This document shows positions 24,551-34,130 of a stretch of 64,000 nucleotides of DNA, piece after piece. How positions within the stretch are numbered: the stretch's first letter is position 1; each line of letters starts with the position of its first letter. Both the position numbers and the translations under genes were made by a program. This DNA is from Bacteroidetes bacterium GWF2_35_48 (GTDB taxonomy: Bacteria > Bacteroidota > Bacteroidia > Bacteroidales > GWF2-35-48): assembly GCA_001769125.1 (NCBI GenBank), contig MEOG01000105.1:124001-188000 (forward strand), written 5' to 3'. The notes beneath the pieces were generated by a model. It searched no databases, had not been told where the DNA came from, and saw only the letters and a program-made list of their open reading frames with translations.

Positions 24551-27500
24551 ATGAGACATTTTATTATTTTATTTTTATTATTTACAGGGATTGCTGTGTA
24601 TGCGCAGCAATATAAATCAATACATCAAATAGAATCAGAATATTATAACAGTTTTGGCTTTACAAATGATTCGCAATGGGATTCGCTGTTTAATTTTAAA
24701 TCCATACCTTCCGTAAAATCAACACAGGCTTGTCCCCTTAACAAAATTGTTTTTGGATGGAATCCTTATTGGCAGTCCACTCAATACACGAATTTTCAAT
24801 GGGAGCAGCTTTCTGATTTGTGCTGGTTTTCTTATGAATTCAGTACTTCTACCGGAAATCCTACCAATACGCATAGCTGGAGTACCGCAGCCGCTGTAAC
24901 AGCTGCTTTAAATAATGGCAAACGTGTTCATTTGTGTGTTACTATGTTTTCAGATCATGCTACTTTCTTTGGAAGTTCCACGGCTCAAAATACACTTATA
25001 AGTAATCTTATTGCTGCTCTTCAACAAAGAAATGCGCATGGAATAAATATAGATTTTGAATCGGTTCCAAGTGCGCAGAAAGATAATATGACTGCTTTTA
25101 TGAAAAATTTAAGCCATCAGGTTCATACAGCGATTCCCGGTTCTTTAATTTCTATTTGTGTTCCTGCTGTTGACTGGAGCGGTACTTTCGATGTTATCAA
25201 TATGACCAACGACGCAACATCTACAAAAAATATTGACTGGATTACAATTATGGGATACGATTACTATTGGGATGGCAGTTCTCAGGCAGGTCCTTGCGAT
25301 CCCTTATATTCTCTTACTACAGGATACAATTATAACCTTACAAAAACACTGACTTACTATCTGAATAAAATACCTGCTTCCAAAATTATTCTTGGCTTAC
25401 CTTATTATGGAAAAGACTGGCCGACTGAATCAAGTACAGTTGTCTCAAATACCACTGATGATGCTGTTTCCCGCACATATAAATATGTAAGAGATAATGC
25501 TTCCACATTTGGAACAAAATTATGGAATAACACAACTTATACGCCGTATTACACATATCAGGTAAGCACGCAATGGCATCAATGCTGGATTGCCGATGCG
25601 TATGCTTACAGCAGGAGGCTTGATCTTGTAAACCAAAGAGGGGTTGCAGGTATAGGCATTTGGGCACTTGGTTATGATGATGGGTACAGCGATATGTGGA
25701 ACACGATTAAAAATAAATTTTCTTCCTGCGCTACGGTTAATTGTTCGGATACTATTTATGATATGGGAGGACCTGACAGAAACTATTATGATTACGAAAA
25801 TTATACCTATACCATTCAACCAACAGGAGCAACAGGATTATCATTAAATTTTTCTTCTTTTGACGTAGAAGCAAATTATGATACGCTATGGTTGTATGAT
25901 GGTGCAAATATAAGCGCTCCTTTAATTGGCAGCTATACTGGAACTAATAGCCCGGGTCAGGTTAATGCAACAGGGAGCGCCATAACATTGCGTTTTAAAT
26001 CTGACAATGCAACAAATAATACTGGTTGGATGGCTATCTGGCAGTGCAGTGTGGATAATGTTCCGCCTGTTACAGCTATTACCGCGCCTACCGATTGGGT
26101 AACTGATGATTTTACAGCAAGTTTTACAGATACGGATAATGGCACAGTTGAAAAGTCGTATTATCAGGTGCTCGATTACGATGGACAATATTGGGGCGCA
26201 AATGCAAATCGCGGTTTTTTTGGCGATAATTTTGATGTTCTGAATACTTCTGTATGGTCTGTTCCCGCATCTTCTGGAACATGGAGCGTTGTATCCGGAA
26301 ACTTATATCAGTCTGACAGCACTGTGAACAATACGAATATTTATGCCGCGTTGAATCAAAATTTATCAAATCGTTATCTGTATCATTTTACAGCCCGGCT
26401 TGAATCGCAGGCGTACAGCACAAATCAAAGGCGTTATGGATTCCATTTTCATTGCGATACAGGAAATGTGCCGCAACGTGGAAATTCTTATTTTGTTTTT
26501 TTTCGGCAGGAATTAAGCAGGCTTGAGTTTTATAAAGTAACAAACAGCAACGCAGTGCAGACAAAGATAATTGAAAATGTTTCTATTGTTGTTGGGCAGT
26601 GGTACGATATTAAAGTAATTCACGATCGTGTTACAGGAAAAATAGATGTTTACAGAGATGATGATTTTATTGGAACATGGACAGATCCCGCTCCACATGC
26701 TACTCCTGGCGATTATGTTTCATTCCGTACAGGCCACAGCAAGGTTTCGTTTGGAGAATTGAAAGTGTATCGCTCGCGTTATCCGAGTTTAACCATTAGC
26801 ATTGGAAATGCATCTGCTGATATACGTTATCAGAATCCAAACCCTACAACTCACGGAGCGAAAATAAAATCCATCTGCAATGATGCAGTAGGAAATTTAT
26901 CTGCTATTGCATATCACGATCTGAACATTGACTGGACAGCTCCAAATGCTGTAAGTGTTAATGACGGAGCAGGTTCTGATGCTGATGAAACGTATGATAA
27001 TACAACATTGTCTGCAAACTGGACAAATGCAACAGATGTAAATTCAGGTCTTGCAGAATATTTTTACGCCATCGGTTCAAGCTATGGAGGAACGGATATT
27101 ATTGGCTGGACAAGCAATGGATTGAATACCACGGCAACGGTTAATGGTTTAAATCTGACGTATGGAGAAATTTATTACATATCCGTAAAATCTTTAAATA
27201 ATGCAGGTCTTGAATCGCCGGTTTCTATTTCAGATGGAATTACAGTAATGCAGCAAGCTGTTACTCCAGTTGCAGATTTCACTTATTCTTCAGAATTTTT
27301 ATGCGACGGAGACTCCATTCTATTTATTAATAATTCTCAATATGCAGATTCGTATAAATGGTATTTTGAAAGCGTAGTGAATGATTCTTCTGTCGCTGCC
27401 AATCCTGTCTTGTATCCTGCTGTTTCCGGAAATTATAATGTTACTTTAATAGCAAATGGTATGGGAGGAAGTGATACAGTTTCACAAAATATAGATATTG

Positions 27501-28042
27501 TTGTTACGCCAGAAGTTTCTTCATTGTTTTCTGTAAATAATGATTCGGGGCAGGTTCCCTTTACAGCATTATTCACGAACAACTCTGTTAATGCGACTTC
27601 TTACCAGTGGAATTTTGGCGATGGATCAACATCTTCAGGAATGAATCCATATCATATTTATAGTGATACCGGATATTTTTCAGTTTCTTTAATTGCTTCC
27701 AATTCATGCGGTACTGATACTTTTGTTTTTGACTCTTTGTATGTTTATGATTTAACAGGTATAAATTCATTGTCATTTACAGAAGGCTTGATTGTATATC
27801 CAAATCCCGCTGCAGATAATATTACTATTGAATTAACTTTATCTTCAGCAGGTCAATTTCAATTATATTTTGAAAATATTTTATCTCAAAAAATATCTGT
27901 TTATTCAGGAGAACTGACTTCTGGAAAACATAGATTTAATGTGGGTATTGAATCAAAAAATATTTCTGCTGGCGCTTACAATCTGGTTTTGGAAAATCAG
28001 GAACAGGAGAAAAAAGTAGTGAGGGTTATGATTGAGAAGTAG
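24551..28042 (+). CDS. secreted GH18 (chitinase-like) multidomain protein with T9SS sorting domain
   Basis: 1163 residues. Signal peptide (FTGIAVYAQ, cleavage near 19). GH18 barrel at about 65-390 of the YaaH-like type: HGINIDFE, with catalytic Glu170 and Asp168; the first acidic position of the usual DGxxxDxE is His163. LPYYGKDWP and GIGIWALGYDDG also fit. A CUB-like domain follows at about 395-500 (CSDTIYDMGG, WLYDG), then a concanavalin/LamG-like domain at about 555-745, an FN3-like domain near 795-905, two PKD domains (second NFGDGSTSSG), and from about 1080 a type A T9SS sorting domain (IVYPNPAADN). Likely hydrolyses chitin, peptidoglycan or a similar N-acetyl glycan at the cell surface. 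Exact substrate uncertain. Confidence 0.88.
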   Translation: MRHFIILFLLFTGIAVYAQQYKSIHQIESEYYNSFGFTNDSQWDSLFNFKSIPSVKSTQACPLNKIVFGWNPYWQSTQYTNFQWEQLSDLCWFSYEFSTSTGNPTNTHSWSTAAAVTAALNNGKRVHLCVTMFSDHATFFGSSTAQNTLISNLIAALQQRNAHGINIDFESVPSAQKDNMTAFMKNLSHQVHTAIPGSLISICVPAVDWSGTFDVINMTNDATSTKNIDWITIMGYDYYWDGSSQAGPCDPLYSLTTGYNYNLTKTLTYYLNKIPASKIILGLPYYGKDWPTESSTVVSNTTDDAVSRTYKYVRDNASTFGTKLWNNTTYTPYYTYQVSTQWHQCWIADAYAYSRRLDLVNQRGVAGIGIWALGYDDGYSDMWNTIKNKFSSCATVNCSDTIYDMGGPDRNYYDYENYTYTIQPTGATGLSLNFSSFDVEANYDTLWLYDGANISAPLIGSYTGTNSPGQVNATGSAITLRFKSDNATNNTGWMAIWQCSVDNVPPVTAITAPTDWVTDDFTASFTDTDNGTVEKSYYQVLDYDGQYWGANANRGFFGDNFDVLNTSVWSVPASSGTWSVVSGNLYQSDSTVNNTNIYAALNQNLSNRYLYHFTARLESQAYSTNQRRYGFHFHCDTGNVPQRGNSYFVFFRQELSRLEFYKVTNSNAVQTKIIENVSIVVGQWYDIKVIHDRVTGKIDVYRDDDFIGTWTDPAPHATPGDYVSFRTGHSKVSFGELKVYRSRYPSLTISIGNASADIRYQNPNPTTHGAKIKSICNDAVGNLSAIAYHDLNIDWTAPNAVSVNDGAGSDADETYDNTTLSANWTNATDVNSGLAEYFYAIGSSYGGTDIIGWTSNGLNTTATVNGLNLTYGEIYYISVKSLNNAGLESPVSISDGITVMQQAVTPVADFTYSSEFLCDGDSILFINNSQYADSYKWYFESVVNDSSVAANPVLYPAVSGNYNVTLIANGMGGSDTVSQNIDIVVTPEVSSLFSVNNDSGQVPFTALFTNNSVNATSYQWNFGDGSTSSGMNPYHIYSDTGYFSVSLIASNSCGTDTFVFDSLYVYDLTGINSLSFTEGLIVYPNPAADNITIELTLSSAGQFQLYFENILSQKISVYSGELTSGKHRFNVGIESKNISAGAYNLVLENQEQEKKVVRVMIEK

Positions 28043-28097
28043 GTCTTTAATAATCTAACTTTTCTTGAATTTATTAAAAAGAAGAATTACATTTGTA

Positions 28098-28310
28098 TTA
28101 TTAACTCATGTTACGCAAATTGTGAAAATTGATGTTGGAAGTCAGAAGTCGGGAGTCAATGAGTCCACAGTCGGCAGTCGAAAAATCAACGGTTAAGAAG
28201 ACTGTAGTCTGTGGACTGTTGACTGTTGACTTGAGAACAAAGCAACTTCCGGCTTCGATCTTCGGTCTTCCGACAATTTACAAAAAACATTTTGCGTAAC
28301 GTCAGTTATT
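28098..28310. repeat. MITE-like long inverted repeat
   Basis: GTTACGCAAA (28110-28119) and TTTGCGTAAC (28291-28300) are perfect inverted ends. Pairing continues outward (ATTATTAACTCAT against the complement of GTCAGTTATTAATTAA) and inward (AATTGTGAAAATTG against CAATTTAC). The interior has GGAAGTCAGAAGTCGGGAGT and GGTCTTCCGACA arms plus repeats of ACTGTGGACTGTTGACTG type. No ORF. Probably a non-autonomous mobile element. Confidence 0.7.
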
Positions 28311-28371
28311 AATTAACACTTCGGTAAGTTTTTTAAAGACATTGATATACTGTTACTTAAAGTTAATATTT

Positions 28372-28437
28372 CTCGCCAAGCCGCAGAGTCGCAAAGAATT
28401 ATTTATCAAAGCTTTGCGATCTTAGCGCCTGCGAGAA
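28372..28437. repeat. CTCGCCAAG/TGCGAG hairpin
   Basis: TCGCAAAG (28389-28396) pairs with CTTTGCGA (28412-28419); outside this, CTCGCCAAG and CTTAGCGCCTGCGAGA pair imperfectly. It resembles the CACAAAG/CTTTGTG repeat near 15628-15712 in layout. With the MITE-like element and a short (AAAACC)n run (28467-28494) it fills the 28043-28628 gap, where I see no gene. Confidence 0.55.
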
Positions 28438-28466
28438 CAAAAAATTATCGAATTATTGATTAATGT

Positions 28467-28494
28467 AAAACCAAAACCAAAACCAAAACCAAAA
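28467..28494. repeat. AAAACC hexamer repeat
   Basis: Four to five head-to-tail copies of AAAACC, about 135 bp before the FISUMP lipoprotein gene. Short, possibly slippage-prone. Confidence 0.75.
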
Positions 28495-28628
28495 CAAATA
28501 ACGATGAACCTATTTTCAACTAACTGTAGCTCTCCTATCTGAGATATTTCTGTATCGGAATGAAGCAATTTATTATCCTTTCTTGAGTGGAATAATTATC
28601 AACAATAAATACTATTTATTTCAACGTT

Positions 28629-29681
28629 ATGAAATCAAAAATTTATTTTTTAGCTACAATTTTTATAATAACAGCTTTTTTGTATTTACTTTTTTCAGGA
28701 TGTGAGAAAGAAGAACCTGAGCCCATTTTTGAGACGGGTGTTGTATTTAATATTACTCAAACATCTGCATATTGCAGCACTAAAATGGATGATAGGGAGA
28801 TTGATGGCACTTTTGAAATTTCTGAAAAAGGTGTTTGCTGGAGTACCAATAATTCTCCTACTATAAATGATGGTCGCACGATTGATGGGAGCGGGATGGG
28901 AAATTATAACAGTTACATCAGCTCGTTAAAACCAAATACGTTGTATTCTTTACGCTCGTATGTGGTATATAAGGGAGAAGTTTTATACAGAGAACTTACT
29001 CAATTCTATACACTTTCGTTTGATACAATCAAATTTAACACACAACTGACGTATGGAATAATGAGTGACCCTGAAGGGAATAATTATAAAACAATTCAGA
29101 TTGGCTCTCAGAAATGGATGGCAGAAAATTTAAAAGTAAAAAAATATAAGGATGGTAGTGATATCCCTAATTTGTATGGGAATTACGATTGGAATAAAAC
29201 AGAATCTGGAGCATATTGTGATTATAAAAATATTTCAGATTATTCAGAAAAATTTGGACGAATTTATAACTGGGCTGCTGTTTCAAGCGGAAAACTGTGT
29301 CCGGCTGGATGGCATGTACCAAGCGATGCTGAATGGAAAACACTTGAGATAGCTGTAGGAATGTCGCCAGGTGCAGCAGATTATGAGAGCTGGAGAGGGA
29401 ATAATGAAGGTCTTGCTATGAAAGAAAATGGGGATAAACATTGGCAACATCCTTATAATATGGATCCCGCAAATGTTTCTGGTTTCACTGCGCTTCCAGA
29501 TGGGCAAAGATTAGCAGATGGTACTTATTTTTATGATGGATACATTTCAGGCTACTGGACTTCTACTGCATCAAATGATGAAAAAGCATGGTACAGGGGT
29601 TTCTCATCTTCAAAAAATACAATAAACAGGAGCGAAGTGGATAAGAAAAATGGTCATTGGGTTCGCTGCGTTCAGGATTAG
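28629..29681 (+). CDS. lipoprotein with FISUMP domain
   Basis: 350 residues. Lipoprotein signal with lipobox LFSGC (Cys about 25) followed by acidic EKEEPEPIFE. Residues about 35-130 hold one Cys-containing beta module (GVCWSTNNSPTIND). Residues about 150-350 form a FISUMP domain (Fibrobacter succinogenes major paralogous domain): GNNYKTIQIGSQKWMAENL, GRIYNWAAV, CPAGWHVPSDAEW, and a closing HWVRCVQD. Probably displayed on the outer membrane; function unknown, perhaps adhesion. It shares both domain types with the larger protein at 31903 and starts a four-gene same-strand run with gaps of 32, 5 and 24 bp. Confidence 0.88.
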   Translation: MKSKIYFLATIFIITAFLYLLFSGCEKEEPEPIFETGVVFNITQTSAYCSTKMDDREIDGTFEISEKGVCWSTNNSPTINDGRTIDGSGMGNYNSYISSLKPNTLYSLRSYVVYKGEVLYRELTQFYTLSFDTIKFNTQLTYGIMSDPEGNNYKTIQIGSQKWMAENLKVKKYKDGSDIPNLYGNYDWNKTESGAYCDYKNISDYSEKFGRIYNWAAVSSGKLCPAGWHVPSDAEWKTLEIAVGMSPGAADYESWRGNNEGLAMKENGDKHWQHPYNMDPANVSGFTALPDGQRLADGTYFYDGYISGYWTSTASNDEKAWYRGFSSSKNTINRSEVDKKNGHWVRCVQD

Positions 29682-29713
29682 AAAATTTAAAGAATTAATA
29701 AACTTATAAGATT

Positions 29714-30700
29714 ATGAGAATAAGATTAATTTTTTCGTTGCTCTTTCTGTTATTCCTTTATAACAGTTGTCGCAAAGAAGGAGTGGAACCCGATTCACCT
29801 TTTGTCTGGATTGGAGGCGATCGTACTTTGATGAAAAGCTGCGATGGAGGAAAATCATGGGAGAATTTTTTTCAATATAAATATTTTTATACAACTTCTT
29901 ACACAGAGGGGCTTGACCCCATGCAGGTAATAAGGGATATTTCTTTTTGCAATACGCATAAGGGAGTAATTTGTGGCGATTATGGTTTTTATGGAAAAAC
30001 AAATAATTCAATAGTATGGGAAGCGCATAATACATACGATTATTCTATTTTCAGTGCATTTATTTTCGATTCAACTTTTTGCTTTTTTAGTTCAGAAGGA
30101 TTTGCGTTCAAAGAACAAAACTTATGGGAAAAAAAACAATGGACAGCCGATAATTATTATAGTGCCGATTTTATTGATAAAAATACAGGTTGGCTGGTAG
30201 GCGATAATAATACTGTACAATACACAACAGACGGTACAAGTCATTGGACAAATCAAACCACAAGCCCTGGCAATGTTTATCGTGATGTTAAAATCTATCC
30301 TATGGGCAGTAATAAATATATGGTTTGGATCGTGGGAGATAAGGGTGTTATTTATAAAACTACAGATAATGGGCAGAACTGGTTGCATGTACCTTCAGGT
30401 GTTACAGAAGATCTTACTTCGATTTGCATTACATCAAATGGGAATGTTTTTATAACAGGAGATAAAGGTTTGATTTTGCAATCTACAAACTATGGCGCAA
30501 CTTTTCAAAAGATGAATACCGGAACTTCAGAGAAATTAAATTCTATAAGTTTTTTAGATGACGAAACTGGAATTGCAGTCGGAAATTTCGGGACTGTTAT
30601 TAAAACAGAAAATGCGGGTAAGACATGGTCTTATGAGCAATGGGACAAAGAAAAGCATTTGTATTGTGTAACTTTTGTTAAGCGTTTCCATCAAAATTAA
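29714..30700 (+). CDS. lipoprotein with YCF48/BNR-like beta-propeller repeats
   Basis: 328 residues. Lipobox LYNSC (Cys about 19). The mature part has at least five repeats ending in G(K/Q)xW-type strands: WIGGDRTLMKSCDGGKSW, NNTVQYTTDGTSHW, GDKGVIYKTTDNGQNW, GDKGLILQSTNYGATF, GNFGTVIKTENAGKTW. This is the YCF48/sialidase-Asp-box propeller pattern. In YCF48 the fold is an assembly factor; here it is more likely a surface protein-binding scaffold. It is followed after 5 bp by the outer-membrane protein gene, so co-expression is likely. Confidence 0.83.
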   Translation: MRIRLIFSLLFLLFLYNSCRKEGVEPDSPFVWIGGDRTLMKSCDGGKSWENFFQYKYFYTTSYTEGLDPMQVIRDISFCNTHKGVICGDYGFYGKTNNSIVWEAHNTYDYSIFSAFIFDSTFCFFSSEGFAFKEQNLWEKKQWTADNYYSADFIDKNTGWLVGDNNTVQYTTDGTSHWTNQTTSPGNVYRDVKIYPMGSNKYMVWIVGDKGVIYKTTDNGQNWLHVPSGVTEDLTSICITSNGNVFITGDKGLILQSTNYGATFQKMNTGTSEKLNSISFLDDETGIAVGNFGTVIKTENAGKTWSYEQWDKEKHLYCVTFVKRFHQN

Positions 30701-30705
30701 GTTTT

Positions 30706-31878
30706 ATGAAATATCTATTGACATTTATTTTAATAGTAATATATGCTGGCACATTTGCTCAGGATTATATTTCAGGTCCTCAATTTAAATCTGCTTCTGA
30801 GGGTTCAGTGGATATTTTGTCTTCTCACCTTACGCTTTTTCAGTCGCAAGCAAAATACAACAAAATTTTTAGCAATATTTCTTTGACAAGTCGTTTGTCT
30901 CCTGCAACTTTTTTAATCAATGACGGAGCCATAAAAAAAGGTTCTTTGCAACGTCACTTGTTTAATTTAGGCGGTGGTTTCGGGAAAGCATCTGAAGCAG
31001 GCATTTTTGCAGGTATGCAGGCTGATATGGCATTGGCTGGGCGTGAGGAGTGGGGAAGTAATTGCACACAGTATATTTTTTATCTGGGTTTTGCCCTAGC
31101 CGGTTTTCAGGCAGATGTTGGAGCGATGTTGGCATCACAGGGGGCTGAAGAACTCGATTTTAATAATGAATTTTCGTATATAAAACAACCCGATGATACC
31201 GTTTATCAAAGGGGGACAAGACATGGTACTGCTTTTTCTGTATACCACAAGTCTGGAGTTTATTTCATGGCGAATTTCACGAAAGTATGGATTAATGGAA
31301 CGGATTATTCTAAACTGGCCGATTATAAATTCAGCATACAGCCTTTGAAAAAATACCTGCCGGATATTTACGGTTTGCCTTTTATTGATTTGGTTGCTTA
31401 TACCCGGTTGAGTTCCTATTACAGTCAATACCAAGATTATTATAATTCAGCCTTTCAAATAAACGAATCTGAAATGAAAGATAAGGAATACGATATCAGC
31501 CCCGGTTCAGATGGTCTTTATAAAAAAGGGCTCAGGGCTTCTGTTACATTTCATGCTTATCCTAAAGTTTATTTCAAAAAAGCTGAGCTGGCTTATAATT
31601 ATTTTATTAACGACAAAGCACAGGTTTGTGGCGCAAGAACACAGTTTTACATGCGGGAACATAAACCCAACATTAGTTTTGATGCATTTGTGATGTTAAG
31701 CACCAAATCAAAAAAACAAACAATAAGTCTTTCTTATAGTTATAATAGCCCCGATAATACTACATTCCTTCCACTTCCAAAACTTCATGTTATAGGGGCT
31801 CAGTTAATTTTTGGACATCGCGAAACAGCAAAAGCGATTATTCCGTATGCTAATTCTATAATGGAAGAAGATGATTAA
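30706..31878 (+). CDS. exported protein of unknown family, probably outer-membrane beta-barrel
   Basis: 390 residues, family not recognised. Signal peptide with AGTFAQ cleavage near residue 19. The mature part is rich in aromatic and alternating polar/non-polar stretches (TAFSVYHKSGVYFMANFTKVWI, QTISLSYSYNS) and Gly runs (NLGGGFGKASEAGIFAGMQ), consistent with amphipathic strands of a barrel. The C-terminus is acidic (IMEEDD) and not the classical aromatic end, which weakens the barrel call. Its place between a propeller lipoprotein and a FISUMP lipoprotein suggests a joint surface complex. Confidence 0.6.
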   Translation: MKYLLTFILIVIYAGTFAQDYISGPQFKSASEGSVDILSSHLTLFQSQAKYNKIFSNISLTSRLSPATFLINDGAIKKGSLQRHLFNLGGGFGKASEAGIFAGMQADMALAGREEWGSNCTQYIFYLGFALAGFQADVGAMLASQGAEELDFNNEFSYIKQPDDTVYQRGTRHGTAFSVYHKSGVYFMANFTKVWINGTDYSKLADYKFSIQPLKKYLPDIYGLPFIDLVAYTRLSSYYSQYQDYYNSAFQINESEMKDKEYDISPGSDGLYKKGLRASVTFHAYPKVYFKKAELAYNYFINDKAQVCGARTQFYMREHKPNISFDAFVMLSTKSKKQTISLSYSYNSPDNTTFLPLPKLHVIGAQLIFGHRETAKAIIPYANSIMEEDD

Positions 31879-31902
31879 ACACAAAATAATTATTCTATTA
31901 CT

Positions 31903-34125
31903 ATGAAATTATCAGGGTTAAAATATATGGCTGAATTTCGAAGAAGAAAAAAAACAGGATTTGAAATAATTTCTCTTGTTTTCTTGTTCTGGATTGTAGC
32001 CGGGATTGTGTTTTACAGTTGCCGGAAAAATAAAAGTGTACCTGTGCTTACAACATATACTGTACAAACAACATCGTTAACTTCTGCAACCAGTGGAGGT
32101 AATATAACAGACGATGGGGGAAGTGACGTTAATGAAAGAGGCGTTTGCTGGAGTACATCAACAAATCCTACAATTTCCGATAATAAAACTTCTGATGGGA
32201 AAGGGGATGGATTATACAGCAGCACTATTTCCGGATTTTTACCGAACACTAAATATTACGTGAGAGCCTATGCTACCAATGATGAAGGTACAGCATACGG
32301 ACCTTTAGTAAGTTTTTTGATATCTGCAAGTGATTTGCCTTCTATTGAAACTGTAACTCCATCGTACATTACAACCTCAACAGCCAAGTGTGGAGGAAAA
32401 ATTCAAAGCGAGGGAAGCTCAAAAATTTCGGAATGTGGAATTTGCTGGAGTACAAATCAAAATCCTGATATTTCAGGAAATCACATTGTTGTTACAGGGA
32501 AATCTCTTTGGGTTTATGAATGCGGTATGAGTGGATTAAATGACACTACTGCTTATTTTGTGCGTGCTTATGCCACCAATAAATCAGGGACTGCTTATGG
32601 GAATGAGGTTAGTTTTATAACATTAAATCCACCTGTGGGTGTTCCTGCAACTGTTATTACAGATTCAATAACCGGAATAACACAAGGTTCTGCTGTTGGT
32701 TATGGAAGGGTTACGGATAGCGGAACAGCGCCTGTAACATTAAGAGGTTTCTGCTGGAGTACATCACCGAATCCTACTACTATTAATTCTACTTCCGCCA
32801 ATGGAAGCGGGCTAGGCTCTTTCATCGGTAATATTTCTAATCTGCTTTCAAATACAACTTATTATGTCAGGGCGTTTGCATGGAGTAGTGCTGGAGTATC
32901 CTACGGGAATGAAATCAGTTTTACAACGAGTTATTTTCAAATAACAACAACATCTGCTACGGGTATTACTTATGAATCTGCTATTACCGGTGGAAATATT
33001 ATTTTTGATGGAGGATCTCCTGTTACAGACCGCGGAGTGAATTATAGTACAAATTCAACTTTTACCGGGTTGTCATTAGATGTTCACAGTGGATCAGGTT
33101 CGGGAGTATTTACTGCCAATCTCCCGAATCTTAATGCAGGGGCGACCTATTATTTTCGTGCATTTGCTGTAAACAGCTCAGGCAGGGTATATGGAGATAC
33201 TTTAAGTTTTACTACCTTACCTATGCCTATTTTACCTACAGTAACAACATCTCCTGTTATAATTGATTCAGAAACTTCTGTTACATGCGGAGGGGAAGTA
33301 CTATCTGATGGAGGCGATCCGATAACAGCAAGAGGTGTATGCTGGAGCACAAATTCATCTCCTACAATAAGCGACGATCATACAACAGACGGAACCGGAA
33401 CAGGTAGTTTTGTAAGTAGTATCACCGGTCTTCAACCTGGATTAACCTATTATGTACGCGCTTATGCAACGAATAGTTCGACAGGTACCGGTTATGGGAA
33501 TGAAGTTTCTTTTATTACAGCTTGTCCTGTTTCAGTAAGCGATGTAGATGGAAATACATATAATGTTGTGAAAATTGGAAACCAATGCTGGATGAAAGAA
33601 AACCTTACTACTACAAAATATAAAAGTGGTTCAAGTATAACAAACGTTACAAGTAATTCAACGTGGACGGGCTTGAGCAGCGGAGCTTATTGTGATTACG
33701 ATAACAGTACTGCTAATTCGGCAGTTTACGGAAAACTATACAATTGGTATGCAGTAAACGATTCACGTAAGATTTGTCCTACAGGTTGGCATGTTCCTAC
33801 AGATGCAAATTGGAGTGAATTAATAAATTATTTAGGAGGAGAAGCCATAGCTGGTGGAAAATTAAAAGAAACAGGATTAATTCATTGGTATGGTCCAAAT
33901 ACAGGAGCAAATAATAGTTCAGAATTTACTGCTTTGCCAGGTGGTTTCCGGCTTGATATAACTGGAGCTTTCTCAAATTTAACGTCTGATGGTATGTGGT
34001 GGTCAGCAAGCCAATACAATACTGCCGATGCTAATAGCATCGGATTAATGTTTTATTCTGAAAGTGTTAATAGTGAGAACCAGAATAAGAAATATGGGTT
34101 ATCAGTTCGCTGTGTGAAAGACTGA
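31903..34125 (+). CDS. large repeat lipoprotein with five Cys-motif beta modules and FISUMP domain
   Basis: 740 residues. The N-terminal basic stretch and hydrophobic segment lead to FYSC (Cys about 46), a late lipobox; the Met at residue 9 is an alternative start. Five modules of about 95 residues follow. Each has a (G)xCWST strand, a Gly-rich turn and an NTxYYVRAYA(T)N strand ending YGNEVSF; they are like FN3-type beta sandwiches. Module 4 has lost the Cys (GVNYST). Residues about 545-740 are a FISUMP domain (GNTYNVVKIGNQCWMKENL, CPTGWHVPTDANW, closing SVRCVKD). Likely a long stalk holding the FISUMP head off the cell surface. Repeat homogeneity suggests copy-number change. Confidence 0.88.
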   Translation: MKLSGLKYMAEFRRRKKTGFEIISLVFLFWIVAGIVFYSCRKNKSVPVLTTYTVQTTSLTSATSGGNITDDGGSDVNERGVCWSTSTNPTISDNKTSDGKGDGLYSSTISGFLPNTKYYVRAYATNDEGTAYGPLVSFLISASDLPSIETVTPSYITTSTAKCGGKIQSEGSSKISECGICWSTNQNPDISGNHIVVTGKSLWVYECGMSGLNDTTAYFVRAYATNKSGTAYGNEVSFITLNPPVGVPATVITDSITGITQGSAVGYGRVTDSGTAPVTLRGFCWSTSPNPTTINSTSANGSGLGSFIGNISNLLSNTTYYVRAFAWSSAGVSYGNEISFTTSYFQITTTSATGITYESAITGGNIIFDGGSPVTDRGVNYSTNSTFTGLSLDVHSGSGSGVFTANLPNLNAGATYYFRAFAVNSSGRVYGDTLSFTTLPMPILPTVTTSPVIIDSETSVTCGGEVLSDGGDPITARGVCWSTNSSPTISDDHTTDGTGTGSFVSSITGLQPGLTYYVRAYATNSSTGTGYGNEVSFITACPVSVSDVDGNTYNVVKIGNQCWMKENLTTTKYKSGSSITNVTSNSTWTGLSSGAYCDYDNSTANSAVYGKLYNWYAVNDSRKICPTGWHVPTDANWSELINYLGGEAIAGGKLKETGLIHWYGPNTGANNSSEFTALPGGFRLDITGAFSNLTSDGMWWSASQYNTADANSIGLMFYSESVNSENQNKKYGLSVRCVKD

Positions 34126-34130
34126 TTAGA

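Noticed and set aside
25386-26369. Minus-strand open frames inside the GH18 gene
   Set aside because: They are shadows of the long plus-strand gene, which has clear domains throughout.
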